Notes: generated from the sequence alone by a model not told the origin. A stretch of 36,168 nucleotides of DNA from an uncultured Pelagibacteraceae bacterium (GCA_902517865.1 CABYDT010000007.1:1-36168), one strand, 5' to 3'; positions 1-8,067 are shown, counted from the stretch's first letter. Numbers and translations: made by a program.

Positions 1-1382
1 TAAATACCTAGTACAAAACTTGCCAATCCAAGAAAAGATAAGAAGCCTATTACATCTGTAATAGTGGTTACAAAAACACTGCTTGCTATCGCTGGATCAA
101 TTTTGAATTTATCTAATGTCAGTGGTGTTAATATTCCAAAGAGACCTGCTATACTCATATTAATTATCATAGCTAAGCCTATAAGAATTGATAAGTTTTT
201 ATCATTAAACCAAAATAAAATTAAAATTGCAGTTATAAAAGCAAATATTATTCCATTAAAAAAACCAACTAAAAACTCTTTTGATATTATTTTTCTAATA
301 TTTGAAGATATCAATTCCTTAGTTGCCAAAAGTCTTACGGTAACTGTCAAAGTTTGTGTTGCAGCATTGCCGCCCATAGAAGCAACAATTGGCATTAAGA
401 TTGCCAATGCAACAACCTTTTCTATATTTTCATCAAAAAGACCAATTACTAAAGAAGCTATAACAGCTGTAATTAAATTTAATGTTAACCAAATAAATCT
501 TTTTTTTGTAATATCAATTGCTGAATCTGAAATATCCTCCTCACTAACCCCGGCCAAGCGAAATGTATCTTCCTCAGTTTCTTCCTTTAATATCGTCACA
601 ATATCATCGGCTGTTATCATGCCAATTAATTTATTTTCATAATCTACTACGCCAGCTGATACAAGATTGTAAGTTTCAAAGTTATATGCCACATCCTCTT
701 GATCCATATCTGCAGGTATTAAAAATTTATTATCAATCATAATATCTTTCATCTTTACTTCCCTTGACGCTGTTAAAACTCTTGAAGAACTTACGGAGCC
801 GACTGGATTATTATTTTCGTTTACAATAAAAATTAATACAAACTCATTTGGTAAATTTTTTGTCTCTCTGAGATAGTCAATTGTTTCTCCTACAGACCAT
901 TGCTGGGGAACTGATGCAAATTCAGTTTGCATTATTCTACCAGCGGAATTTTCATGATAAAGATTTAGTGTTTCTATGAAAAATTTCTTATACTTTTCAT
1001 CTAAAAGCTTTAATACTTCATCACATTTTGCTGTTTCTAAATTTTCAACTAAATGTACAGCATTATCAGATTCTAAATTTTGTATTATCTTCTTTATTTT
1101 TATTGGATTTAATAAAGCTAATACTTCTTTTTGTAATTCGTCTGTAAATTCAACAATAATCTTTGGATTAATATCGAAGTATTCAAAATTAAATAATACT
1201 TCTCTTATTTGCTCAGATAAATTTGATATAACCTCTGCACTATCTGACGGGTGAAGTTTATTTAATTCCTTATTTATGTAGTCAATATTTTGATTTTTTA
1301 TATTATCTACTATTTTATTAAGATACTCTTGAGAAAAATTAAATTCTAATTTTTTATCTTTATTTTCAGCTTTAATATTCAT
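1..1382 (-). CDS. mgtE: Magnesium transporter MgtE (3' edge of window)
   Basis: Inner-membrane Mg2+ channel/transporter. Translating from the ATG at 1382 gives 460 codons open to the window edge. The order is an N-terminal helical MgtE_N domain (about residues 30-140), a CBS pair (about 140-265, with SAGRIMQTEF at its start) and about five membrane helices. The MgtE signature PIVASMGGNAATQTLTV lies at the second membrane segment. The family is about 450 residues long, so the protein is essentially complete. The last two bases read TA-, which may be the stop codon or a Tyr. It is divergent from lipB by only 23 bp and has no Shine-Dalgarno sequence before the ATG. The N and CBS domains are known in the family to sense Mg2+ and gate the pore. 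Identification is secure; only the exact 3' end is unseen. Confidence 0.93.
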   Translation of the reverse strand, partial: MNIKAENKDKKLEFNFSQEYLNKIVDNIKNQNIDYINKELNKLHPSDSAEVISNLSEQIREVLFNFEYFDINPKIIVEFTDELQKEVLALLNPIKIKKIIQNLESDNAVHLVENLETAKCDEVLKLLDEKYKKFFIETLNLYHENSAGRIMQTEFASVPQQWSVGETIDYLRETKNLPNEFVLIFIVNENNNPVGSVSSSRVLTASREVKMKDIMIDNKFLIPADMDQEDVAYNFETYNLVSAGVVDYENKLIGMITADDIVTILKEETEEDTFRLAGVSEEDISDSAIDITKKRFIWLTLNLITAVIASLVIGLFDENIEKVVALAILMPIVASMGGNAATQTLTVTVRLLATKELISSNIRKIISKEFLVGFFNGIIFAFITAILILFWFNDKNLSILIGLAMIINMSIAGLFGILTPLTLDKFKIDPAIASSVFVTTITDVIGFLSFLGLASFVLGI

Positions 1383-1395
1383 ATGTTCTGGTACT

Positions 1396-1401
1396 TATAA
1401 T
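1396..1401 (+). promoter_or_regulatory. Consensus -10 box for lipB
   Basis: A perfect TATAAT lies four bases before the lipB ATG. A weak -35 (TTAATA, 1372-1377, four of six consensus bases) sits 18 nt upstream, inside the start of mgtE. Transcription from it would begin at or just after the ATG, so the message would be leaderless or nearly so. No Shine-Dalgarno sequence is present. The match is seen directly; its use is inferred. Confidence 0.4.
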
Positions 1402-1405
1402 AAAT

Positions 1406-2026
1406 ATGGAAATAAAAATCAGCAAAAAACCAATTGATTACAAAAAAGCAATGCTTTCTCTGGATAAAAGAGTTGACGAGGTTTATATGAATAAAAACCA
1501 GGAGCTCTTATGGTTACTAAAACATCCTAATCTTTATACTGGGGGTATATCAGCTCCTGACAATGAATTGATAGATAAGAACAAATTTCCAGTTTTCAAA
1601 ACAAATCGTGGAGGCAAATGGACGTTTCACGGAGATGGTCAAAAAGTAGTTTATTTTGTTATGAACTTAAATAAAAGAGATAAAGCTATAAGAGGCTTCG
1701 TGAATAAAATAGAAGATACTATCATCTCAACCTTAAATGAACTAGATATTGAGTCTTTTAAAGATAAAAATAATATAGGGATTTGGGTTAAACAAAATAA
1801 TCTTGAACAAAAAATTGCAGCTATTGGAATAAAAGTAAAAAAATGGATTGCGTACCATGGTTTTTCAATAAACATCAACGTTAATAAATCAAATTATGAA
1901 GGTATTGTTCCATGTGGCATAAAAAAGAAAGGTATTGCTAATATCAGTGATTTTAAAAAAAATATTGATGAAGAAATATTAGATAATATTATAATTAAAA
2001 ATTTCTCAAAGGTATTTCAAGATTAG
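1406..2026 (+). CDS. lipB: Octanoyltransferase LipB
   Basis: Transfers octanoyl groups from octanoyl-ACP to the lipoyl domains of 2-oxoacid dehydrogenases and the glycine-cleavage H protein, the first step of de novo lipoylation in the cytoplasm. It has 206 aa, the normal family length. The signature RGGKWTFHGDGQ is at residues 68-79, the catalytic Lys is at about 136 (QKIAAIG) and the catalytic Cys at 170 (VPCGI). The first ATG is used; it follows a consensus -10 box by four bases and has no Shine-Dalgarno sequence. The 3' end overlaps the convergent pseudouridine synthase gene by 32 nt. No lipA is nearby. Confidence 0.95.
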   Translation: MEIKISKKPIDYKKAMLSLDKRVDEVYMNKNQELLWLLKHPNLYTGGISAPDNELIDKNKFPVFKTNRGGKWTFHGDGQKVVYFVMNLNKRDKAIRGFVNKIEDTIISTLNELDIESFKDKNNIGIWVKQNNLEQKIAAIGIKVKKWIAYHGFSININVNKSNYEGIVPCGIKKKGIANISDFKKNIDEEILDNIIIKNFSKVFQD

Positions 2027-2885
2027 TTTTTTTGAGAAAGTTTATAAAATATTCTGGAATATCGGATTTATATATCATTTTTTTATTTCTAAAGTTAAAT
2101 TCAATTACGTAACTATGTAACATTAATCTTAGGTTTTCTTTTTTTCCATAAATTTTATCTCCTAATATTGGATAATTCAGGTCCTTAAATTGTTTTCTAA
2201 TTTGATGTTTTCTACCTGTAATAAGGTTTATATCTATAAGTGTATAAAATTTATTTCTACTTAATATTTTAAAATCAGAAATTGAAATCAAATTTTTATT
2301 TTTATTTTTGTTTTGAAATTTTGATACTATTTTACCTGATTTTTCTTTAAATTCTCCTTTTAAAATAGCCAAATATTTTTTTTTAATTTGTCTTAATGAA
2401 AATTGTTCTGACAGATATCTTGCAGTATATCTATTTTTTGCAATTAATAAAAGTCCAGATGTATCCTTGTCAAGTCTATGTACAATAAAGAACTTATTAT
2501 TTTTATAGTTTAAAATATCTATAACATTTTTACCGGTTTTAGTTCCGGATTGCACAGCGATACCTGATGGTTTTGACAATACTATATAATCTTCGTTTTG
2601 GTATAATATGTCTTTATATAAATCTTTAATATCTTTTTTTGTTGGAACATACTTAAATTTATCCTTTTTTTTGCTTAATTTGTAATTTAATCTAACATAA
2701 ATTTTATCATTTAATTTAAGATTATAAGATGCGAGTACTTTTTTTTTATTTACAGTAATTTTTTTTTTTCTTAAAATTTTTTCTATATATGATTGGGGAA
2801 ATTTGTTTATCTTTAATTTGATCCACTTGTCTATTCTTGTATTTTCAAAATCTTTTAGGACCAGATAATCATTTTTAATAATCAT
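1995..2885 (-). CDS. rluC: RluA-family 23S rRNA pseudouridine synthase (RluC-like)
   Basis: Converts specific uridines in 23S rRNA to pseudouridine. It has 296 aa: an N-terminal S4 RNA-binding domain (about residues 15-65, RIDKWIKLKI) and then the catalytic domain. The family motif HRLDKDTSG is at 136-144, with catalytic Asp141. GRKHQIRKQF and GDKIYG, typical of the RluA/RluC group, lie nearer the C-terminus. The S4 domain favours RluC or RluD over RluA; RluC is my best guess and the exact target uridines cannot be read here. The ATG overlaps the crcB stop as ATGA, so the two are translationally coupled. It is the last gene of the long minus-strand cluster. Confidence 0.85.
   Translation of the reverse strand: MIIKNDYLVLKDFENTRIDKWIKLKINKFPQSYIEKILRKKKITVNKKKVLASYNLKLNDKIYVRLNYKLSKKKDKFKYVPTKKDIKDLYKDILYQNEDYIVLSKPSGIAVQSGTKTGKNVIDILNYKNNKFFIVHRLDKDTSGLLLIAKNRYTARYLSEQFSLRQIKKKYLAILKGEFKEKSGKIVSKFQNKNKNKNLISISDFKILSRNKFYTLIDINLITGRKHQIRKQFKDLNYPILGDKIYGKKENLRLMLHSYVIEFNFRNKKMIYKSDIPEYFINFLKKTNLEIPLRNF
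2002..2039. terminator. Inverted repeat at the lipB/rluC convergent junction
   Basis: A perfect 9-bp inverted repeat, TTTCTCAAA (2002-2010) and TTTGAGAAA (2031-2039), is separated by 20 nt and spans the overlapping 3' ends of lipB and the pseudouridine synthase. On the minus strand the hairpin is followed by ATTTTTAATT, resembling a weak intrinsic terminator for the 30-kb cluster. The plus-strand side lacks a T-run, so two-way termination is less certain. Confidence 0.5.
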
Positions 2886-3253
2886 ATGTTTTGAGCTATT
2901 TTTTGACCAAAATAGAAAAATAACAATCCAAAAAAGATTGATATAAATAAATAAATAGTTGCTTTTAAAAATTCAGAATTTTGAAGCAAACCGTATAAAT
3001 CGTAACTAAAACTTGAGAATGTAGTAAAACCCCCTAGTAGGCCGTAAATTACATAAATTTTATATTCTATTGGTAATATATTTTTATTAAAAAAAATAAC
3101 ACAAAAACCTATCAAAAATGAGCCGATCAAATTTACAATTACTGTAGAAACTGGGAAATTAATATTAAAAAATCTTGGTGTAATAACATATAGTCCGTAC
3201 CTTAATACGCTTCCAATTGCCCCGAATAGAGCTACTAGTAGATAAATTTTCAT
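2882..3253 (-). CDS. crcB: Fluoride channel CrcB/FluC
   Basis: Small inner-membrane channel that exports fluoride; the family works as an antiparallel dimer. It has 123 aa and four predicted membrane helices. Family motifs are present: GSVLRY (14-19), the helix-2 Asn (VIVNLIGSF, N41), and GGFTTFSSFS (74-83), which contains the Na+-site and phenylalanine-box region. The start is 26 nt after the rplQ stop on the same strand with no terminator between them, and its stop overlaps the next start as ATGA. I see no fluoride riboswitch in the 26-nt gap. Expression therefore probably depends on read-through from the ribosomal cluster. Confidence 0.92.
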   Translation of the reverse strand: MKIYLLVALFGAIGSVLRYGLYVITPRFFNINFPVSTVIVNLIGSFLIGFCVIFFNKNILPIEYKIYVIYGLLGGFTTFSSFSYDLYGLLQNSEFLKATIYLFISIFFGLLFFYFGQKIAQNI

Positions 3254-3279
3254 GTTAAATAATATTTTTTAGACTTGTC

Positions 3280-3726
3280 TTATTTTTTTTTGACTTCTTC
3301 TTTATTTTCGCCAGTTTTTTCTGCAGTTTTTTTTGATGATGGTCCTGAATCTTGTCCTTTTGCATTAAAATCTTTGTCAACAAGTTCAATTATAGCTTTA
3401 GGAGCATTGTCTCCATAACGAAATCCGTATTTCAAAACTCTTGAGTAGCCACCTGCGCGTTTTTCATATCTTTTGGACAGAACGGTTACTAATTTATTTA
3501 CTGATTTATTATCTTGTAGTTTTGATAAAAGTGATTTTTTAGCTGCTAGATTCTTTTTTTTTCCAATAGTTATTATCTTATCAATAGCTATTTTTAATTC
3601 CTTAGCTTTTGGAAGAGTCGTGTCTATTTGTTCGTGCTTAATTAGAGAGTTTAACATGTTCTTTATTAGTGCCTTCCTATGTTCAGAGGTTCTATTTAAT
3701 TTTCTATAAGCTATTTTGTGTCTCAT
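3280..3726 (-). CDS. rplQ: 50S ribosomal protein L17
   Basis: Large-subunit protein near the peptide exit tunnel. It has 148 aa, against about 120-140 in relatives. The conserved N-terminus ([16 protein letters not shown]) and C-terminal core ([26 protein letters not shown]) are present. The last 30 residues are a low-complexity Lys/Glu/Ser tail with no family counterpart in E. coli. Its start overlaps the rpoA stop by one nucleotide, the standard order at the end of the alpha operon. Confidence 0.97.
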   Translation of the reverse strand: MRHKIAYRKLNRTSEHRKALIKNMLNSLIKHEQIDTTLPKAKELKIAIDKIITIGKKKNLAAKKSLLSKLQDNKSVNKLVTVLSKRYEKRAGGYSRVLKYGFRYGDNAPKAIIELVDKDFNAKGQDSGPSSKKTAEKTGENKEEVKKK

Positions 3727-4742
3727 TATTTGTATTCTTCTTCTAGTTTTTTAGACAACTCAGCAATATTTTCTGGTGGCCAATTTGGTATTTCAATACC
3801 TAAATATAATGACATTCCAGCTAAGACTTCTTTAATCTCATTAAGAGATTTTCTCCCAAAATTAGGTGTTCTTAGCATTTCATTTTCAGTTTTTTGAACT
3901 AAATCACCAATATAAATTATATTGTCGTTTTTTAAACAATTCATTGATCTAACCGATAATTCTAGTTCATCTACTCTACGTAAAAGATTTTTATTAAACT
4001 CTGGTTCATTGCTTGTTTTTTCAACAACAACTTCTTTTGGTTCATCAAAGTTAATAAACATACCGAGTTGATCTTGCAAAATTCTAGCAGCGAAAGCTAA
4101 ACAATCTTCTGCTGCAACTGAACCATCAGTTTCTATCTCCATTGTTAGTTTATCATAATCGATTGAGAGACCATCTCTAGTATCGGAAATATTGTAAGAT
4201 ACTCTTTTTACTGGACTATAAACGGCATCAACAGGTATCAATCCTAGAGGAGAGTCAGAGTCTCTATTTTTTTCTGCTGAAACATATCCTTTACCTGTGT
4301 TAACAGTAAGCTCCATATAAATCTTTGTTTTTTCATCTAAATTACAAATTACTTGCTCTGGATTCAATATTTCGATATCTGGATTATCTTTAATCATGCT
4401 AGCTTTTATTTCGCCAGGTCCTTGTGCGTCAATTATAAGTTTTTTTGGACCAGGGTTTTTTAATTTTAAAGATAATGATTTAATATTTAATACTATATCA
4501 GTAACATCCTCTCTAACTCCATTAATTGAAGAAAATTCATGTAGCACACCATCTATTTGTATAGCCGTTACAGCTGTACCTTGAATTGAGGATAGTAGAA
4601 CTCTTCTTAAAGCATTTCCTAATGTCAAAGCAAATCCTCTTTCAAGAGGTTCTACAATTATTTTTGATATTTTTTTATCATCGCTTGATTGTACATCAAT
4701 TTTTGATGGCTTAATCAACTCTTTCCAATTTTTTTCTATCAA
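3726..4742 (-). CDS. rpoA: DNA-directed RNA polymerase subunit alpha
   Basis: Dimeric alpha subunit that nucleates RNA polymerase assembly and contacts upstream promoter DNA and activators. It has 338 aa, the normal alphaproteobacterial length. The N-terminal domain (about 1-235) has the dimer and beta/beta-prime contact segment [20 protein letters not shown] linker follows, then the helix-hairpin-helix C-terminal domain (about 255-325: [28 protein letters not shown]). The start codon is TTG at 4742, supported by AAGGAG five bases upstream and by the conserved first residues; no ATG lies nearby. It follows rpsK by 23 nt. Confidence 0.97.
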   Translation of the reverse strand: MIEKNWKELIKPSKIDVQSSDDKKISKIIVEPLERGFALTLGNALRRVLLSSIQGTAVTAIQIDGVLHEFSSINGVREDVTDIVLNIKSLSLKLKNPGPKKLIIDAQGPGEIKASMIKDNPDIEILNPEQVICNLDEKTKIYMELTVNTGKGYVSAEKNRDSDSPLGLIPVDAVYSPVKRVSYNISDTRDGLSIDYDKLTMEIETDGSVAAEDCLAFAARILQDQLGMFINFDEPKEVVVEKTSNEPEFNKNLLRRVDELELSVRSMNCLKNDNIIYIGDLVQKTENEMLRTPNFGRKSLNEIKEVLAGMSLYLGIEIPNWPPENIAELSKKLEEEYK

Positions 4743-4754
4743 TTTATCTCCTTT
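4742..4754 (-). promoter_or_regulatory. Shine-Dalgarno that fixes the rpoA TTG start
   Basis: Read on the minus strand, AAGGAG is followed by ATAAA and then TTG. The strong ribosome binding site with five-base spacing supports the non-ATG start of rpoA and argues against a downstream start. Confidence 0.7.
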
Positions 4755-4765
4755 GTATTAATATT

Positions 4766-5212
4766 TTAAACTCTTCTTCTTTTTGGCGGTCTACATCCAT
4801 TATGAGGTATTGGGCTAGCATCCTTAATAGATAAAATTTTAAATCCTCTAGCTTGCAACGCTCTCAAAGCTGTTTCTCTACCAGACCCTGGGCCCTTTAC
4901 CTCCACATCAATATTTTTTAATCCATACTCTGATGCCTTGATTGCAGCATCGTCTGCAGCAACTTGGGCGGCGTATGGAGTTGATTTTCTTGAACCCTTA
5001 AATCCTTTAGATCCTGCTGATGACCATGAAAGTACGTTTCCATCATTATCTGTGATTGATATTATTGTATTGTTAAATGTCGCATTAACATAAGCCTTAC
5101 CATTTAAAACTACTCTTTTTTCTTTTTTCTTTATTTTAAACTTTTTCTTTTTTTTTACTTCTTCAACTTTGTTTTCTTTCAAGTTGTCTTTAGATATTTT
5201 TTCCTTGCTCAT
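4766..5212 (-). CDS. rpsK: 30S ribosomal protein S11
   Basis: Platform protein of the small subunit that contacts the 3' region of 16S rRNA near the E site. It has 148 aa; relatives have about 129. The core runs from about residue 35 ([18 protein letters not shown]) to the basic C-terminus ([15 protein letters not shown]). The extra residues form a Lys/Glu-rich N-terminal extension. The start is one nucleotide after the rpsM stop. An internal start after the extension is possible, but no better ribosome binding site is seen. Confidence 0.97.
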   Translation of the reverse strand: MSKEKISKDNLKENKVEEVKKKKKFKIKKKEKRVVLNGKAYVNATFNNTIISITDNDGNVLSWSSAGSKGFKGSRKSTPYAAQVAADDAAIKASEYGLKNIDVEVKGPGSGRETALRALQARGFKILSIKDASPIPHNGCRPPKRRRV

Positions 5213-5213
5213 T

Positions 5214-5597
5214 CTATTTCTTAGCTAAAGTCAATTTTTTACCAGCAATTGCTATAGCTTTTCCTTTTCTAGTTCTTGCATTTGAATGTGTTCTCTGGCC
5301 CCTTACTGGCAGCTTTTTTCTATGCCTTGTTCCTCTATAAGTTCCAAGATCTCTCAATCTTTTAATATTTAAAGAAATATTTCTTCGTAAATCACCTTCA
5401 ACTGTATGTTTGCTATCAATAAACTCTCTTATTTTAAGTATTTCGTCCTCAGTCAAATTGTTAACTCTCTTAGATTTTTCTATATTTAATTGCTTGCAAA
5501 TTTTTTGAGCATTATGATCGCCGATACCATATATATAGGTTAAAGCTATATGAACTTGTTTATTTAGCGGTAAATTAACTCCTGAAATTCTGGCCAT
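5214..5597 (-). CDS. rpsM: 30S ribosomal protein S13
   Basis: Head protein of the small subunit that makes the B1 bridges to the large subunit and touches the P-site tRNA. It has 127 aa, normal length. ARISGVNLP at the start, the helix-hairpin-helix [13 protein letters not shown], and the basic tail [15 protein letters not shown] are all typical. It is separated from adk by 68 nt holding a strong sigma-70-type promoter, so it probably begins an internal transcript rpsM-rpsK-rpoA-rplQ. rpmJ (L36), placed here in E. coli, is absent, as in other alphaproteobacteria. Confidence 0.97.
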   Translation of the reverse strand: MARISGVNLPLNKQVHIALTYIYGIGDHNAQKICKQLNIEKSKRVNNLTEDEILKIREFIDSKHTVEGDLRRNISLNIKRLRDLGTYRGTRHRKKLPVRGQRTHSNARTRKGKAIAIAGKKLTLAKK

Positions 5598-5631
5598 ATT
5601 GTATGTAATATCTATATTCTAAAAACGCTGG

Positions 5632-5659
5632 AGTATATAAATGAAGTTGCTAAAGTCAA
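5632..5659 (-). promoter_or_regulatory. Internal promoter for the alpha operon
   Basis: On the minus strand: -35 TTGACT (5654-5659), a 16-nt spacer, and -10 TATACT (5632-5637), five of six consensus bases in each box. The predicted transcript starts about 28 nt before the rpsM ATG. The -35 lies inside an inverted repeat, AAGTTG/CAACTT (5644-5649 and 5657-5662, 7-nt loop), which could be an operator or part of an RNA hairpin. Sequence match only. Confidence 0.58.
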
Positions 5660-5665
5660 CTTAAT

Positions 5666-6298
5666 TTAACCCTTCAATACTCCTCTAATTTCCTTTCTTA
5701 CTTCATCAATTTGTTTCATTGCATCAATATTTAACACCTTATTTTGATTTTTATAATATTCTAATAGTGGCAATGTCTCTTTATCATAAATTTCTAATCT
5801 TTTTTTTACTGTCCCCTCGTTGTCATCCGATCTTTTAATAAGTTTATTTTCCCTACATTTCTGTGGTGGAGGATCAAAATATTCATTAAATGTATTTTTG
5901 CAAACTGGACATGATACCCTTCCTGAAATTCTTTTAATTAATACTGAATAATCAACTTTTAAATTAAGTACTTTTGATAAATGCTGATTATGCTTTTTTA
6001 ACATTATTTCTAAATTTTTTGCTTGCTCTATATTTCTCGGAAATCCGTCAAATATCATCATGTTTTCAATATTTTTATTTGATATCTTATCTTCAATTAA
6101 ATCATAAATTATTTTATCTGATACTAATTTTCCAGACTCAATAATATTACGGATTTGTTTGGAAAGCTCGCTTTCTTTTTTTAATTCATTTCTCAATAAA
6201 TCTCCTGTAGAGATTTGTGTCATTTTTAAATCTTCTTTTAAAAAATTTGACTGAGTTCCTTTTCCAGCACCCGGTGGACCAAAAATAATAATATTCAT
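5666..6298 (-). CDS. adk: Adenylate kinase
   Basis: Cytoplasmic enzyme for ATP + AMP = 2 ADP. It has 210 aa, the long-lid form. The P-loop GPPGAGKGT is at 7-15, the AMP-site STGDLLR at 30-36 and DGFPRN at 84-89. The lid (about 127-162) carries Cys130, Cys133 and Cys148, but the fourth zinc-ligand position is Asn151 rather than Cys or Asp, and the loop is two residues short. A bound metal is therefore uncertain. The ATG directly follows the secY stop, the classic spc-operon order. Activity is very likely retained because the catalytic Arg residues are present. Confidence 0.96.
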   Translation of the reverse strand: MNIIIFGPPGAGKGTQSNFLKEDLKMTQISTGDLLRNELKKESELSKQIRNIIESGKLVSDKIIYDLIEDKISNKNIENMMIFDGFPRNIEQAKNLEIMLKKHNQHLSKVLNLKVDYSVLIKRISGRVSCPVCKNTFNEYFDPPPQKCRENKLIKRSDDNEGTVKKRLEIYDKETLPLLEYYKNQNKVLNIDAMKQIDEVRKEIRGVLKG

Positions 6299-7609
6299 CT
6301 ATTTAGTGAACTTTGTTTTTTTAATTAATGATTGATATTGAACGCTCATCAATCTTGTCTGAATTTGATTTATTGTATCCATTCCTACTACAACTACAAT
6401 TAATAATGACGTACCACCTAAATAAAAAGGTATAGGATAATTCGCTATTAATATTTCAGGCATCAAGCATATAATTACTAAATAAGTTGAACCAATTGTT
6501 GTTAACTTAATAAGCAAGTCATTAATAAAAAATGCAGTTCTTTCTCCTGGTCTTATTCCTGGGATAAAACCTCCATGTTTTCTTAAATTTTCAGCTGTTT
6601 CATTTGGATTAAATATTATGGATGTATAGAAAAATGAGAAGAAAACAATACCGCCAGCATAAATCAACATATACAATGGTTTGCCCTGGCCTAGCATTGA
6701 TGTGACACCGATCATAAAAGAATTGCTATCAGTTGAAAAATTTGACAATGTGATTGGTAAAAGAAGAAGAGCTGAAGCGAATATTGCTGGTATAACACCA
6801 GCTGTGTTAACTCTTAAAGGAAGGTATGATGACTCTCCACCGTACATTTTGTTTCCTACTTGCCTTTTAGGATATTGAACAACTACTCTTCTTTGGGCCC
6901 TTTCGACAAATACTATAAAATAAATTGCAACTAGTAATAAAATGATAACTCCAATTATCACTAAACTAGATAACGCGCCTGTCCTTCCAAGTTCGAATGT
7001 AGAGGCTAATGCTCTAGGTATTTCTGCAACAATGCCAGAAAAAATTATTAATGAAATTCCATTACCAACACCTCTAGAGGTTATTTGCTCACCTAGCCAC
7101 ATTAAAAATACTGTCCCTGTAAGTAAAGTGATAGTTGTTACAAATCTAAAATATAAACCAGGCTCTAATACAATGCCTTGTGAGTTTTCTAAACTAACAG
7201 AAACACCATACCCTTGGACTAACGCAAGTAAAACAGTTCCATATCTTGTGTATTGAGTTATTTTCTTTCTACCAAATTCACCTTGGCTTTTTAAATTCTT
7301 AAAGTAATCAGTTACTCCTGTTAATAATTGAACGATAATTGAAGAAGATATGTATGGCATTATGCCTAAGGCAAAAATAGCCATTCTTTGAACCGCACCT
7401 CCAGCAAAAACATTAAACATTCCTAATAGACTTCTCTCATTCCCTCCAACAATATCTTTAAGAGAAGTTGGGTCAATTCCTGGGATAGGTATATAAGTAC
7501 CAAATCGATAAATAACCAAAATAAATAATGTATAAATTATTCTCTTTTTTAAGTCGTCGGCTTGAGAAAATGCCCCCATACTTTGCGCAGTATTTTCAAA
7601 ATTTGACAT
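6299..7609 (-). CDS. secY: Protein translocase subunit SecY
   Basis: Channel subunit of the SecYEG translocon in the inner membrane. It has 436 aa with ten predicted membrane helices. Conserved features include the N-terminal FRIYRFGTYIP-type segment (VIYRFGTYIPIPGID), the plug and helix-2 region with GIMPYISSSIIVQLL, the cytosolic loop GGESSYLPLRVNTAGVIPAIFAS, and NPNETAENLRKHGGFIPGIRPG. It lies one base after rplO and abuts adk. Its partner secE is encoded in the same cluster at 30471-30656. Confidence 0.97.
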   Translation of the reverse strand: MSNFENTAQSMGAFSQADDLKKRIIYTLFILVIYRFGTYIPIPGIDPTSLKDIVGGNERSLLGMFNVFAGGAVQRMAIFALGIMPYISSSIIVQLLTGVTDYFKNLKSQGEFGRKKITQYTRYGTVLLALVQGYGVSVSLENSQGIVLEPGLYFRFVTTITLLTGTVFLMWLGEQITSRGVGNGISLIIFSGIVAEIPRALASTFELGRTGALSSLVIIGVIILLLVAIYFIVFVERAQRRVVVQYPKRQVGNKMYGGESSYLPLRVNTAGVIPAIFASALLLLPITLSNFSTDSNSFMIGVTSMLGQGKPLYMLIYAGGIVFFSFFYTSIIFNPNETAENLRKHGGFIPGIRPGERTAFFINDLLIKLTTIGSTYLVIICLMPEILIANYPIPFYLGGTSLLIVVVVGMDTINQIQTRLMSVQYQSLIKKTKFTK

Positions 7610-7610
7610 T

Positions 7611-8066
7611 TTAACGTTTTACTAACTCTATTGATCCGCCTGATTTCTCGATTTTAGCTTTGGCGCTTTTGCTGACTTTATCGGTAATTAATGAAATTTT
7701 TGTTTTTAATTCACCTGTGCCAAGAATTTTGACTTTTAAATTCTTTGATGATTTGTTCTTTAATAGTATTTTTCTTAAATGAATTTTTTCACTTTGTTTT
7801 ATTTTTCTTTTTGTAATTAATTTTTCTAAATCATTTAAATTTATTACCACGTTTTTTTCTTTTTTATATAAAGAATTAAAACCCCTTTTAGGTAATCTTC
7901 TATATAAAGGCATTTGTCCACCTTCATAACTTTTTATAGCAACTCCGGATCTTGATTTTTGACCTTTTACACCTCTGCCGCTTGTTTTTCCCTTGCCAGA
8001 ACCAATTCCTCTTCCCAGTCTTTTTTTTGGTTTATGAGATGAAAAATTTATACTATTTAATTTCAT
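7611..8066 (-). CDS. rplO: 50S ribosomal protein L15
   Basis: Large-subunit assembly protein. It has 151 aa. The Gly/Lys-rich N-terminal arm ([24 protein letters not shown]) and [15 protein letters not shown] are diagnostic. The C-terminal domain is Lys-rich and more divergent. It follows rpsE by one base; in most Proteobacteria rpmD (L30) lies between them, and here it is missing. Confidence 0.96.
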   Translation of the reverse strand: MKLNSINFSSHKPKKRLGRGIGSGKGKTSGRGVKGQKSRSGVAIKSYEGGQMPLYRRLPKRGFNSLYKKEKNVVINLNDLEKLITKRKIKQSEKIHLRKILLKNKSSKNLKVKILGTGELKTKISLITDKVSKSAKAKIEKSGGSIELVKR

Positions 8067-8067
8067 T

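Noticed and set aside
64-1254. Plus-strand open frames at 64-642 and 976-1254
   Set aside because: They are antisense to mgtE, which has clear family motifs over the whole stretch.
5666-8066. Frameshift or pseudogene in adk, secY or rplO
   Set aside because: All three have full length and intact motifs; the unusual adk lid is a substitution and small deletion in frame.
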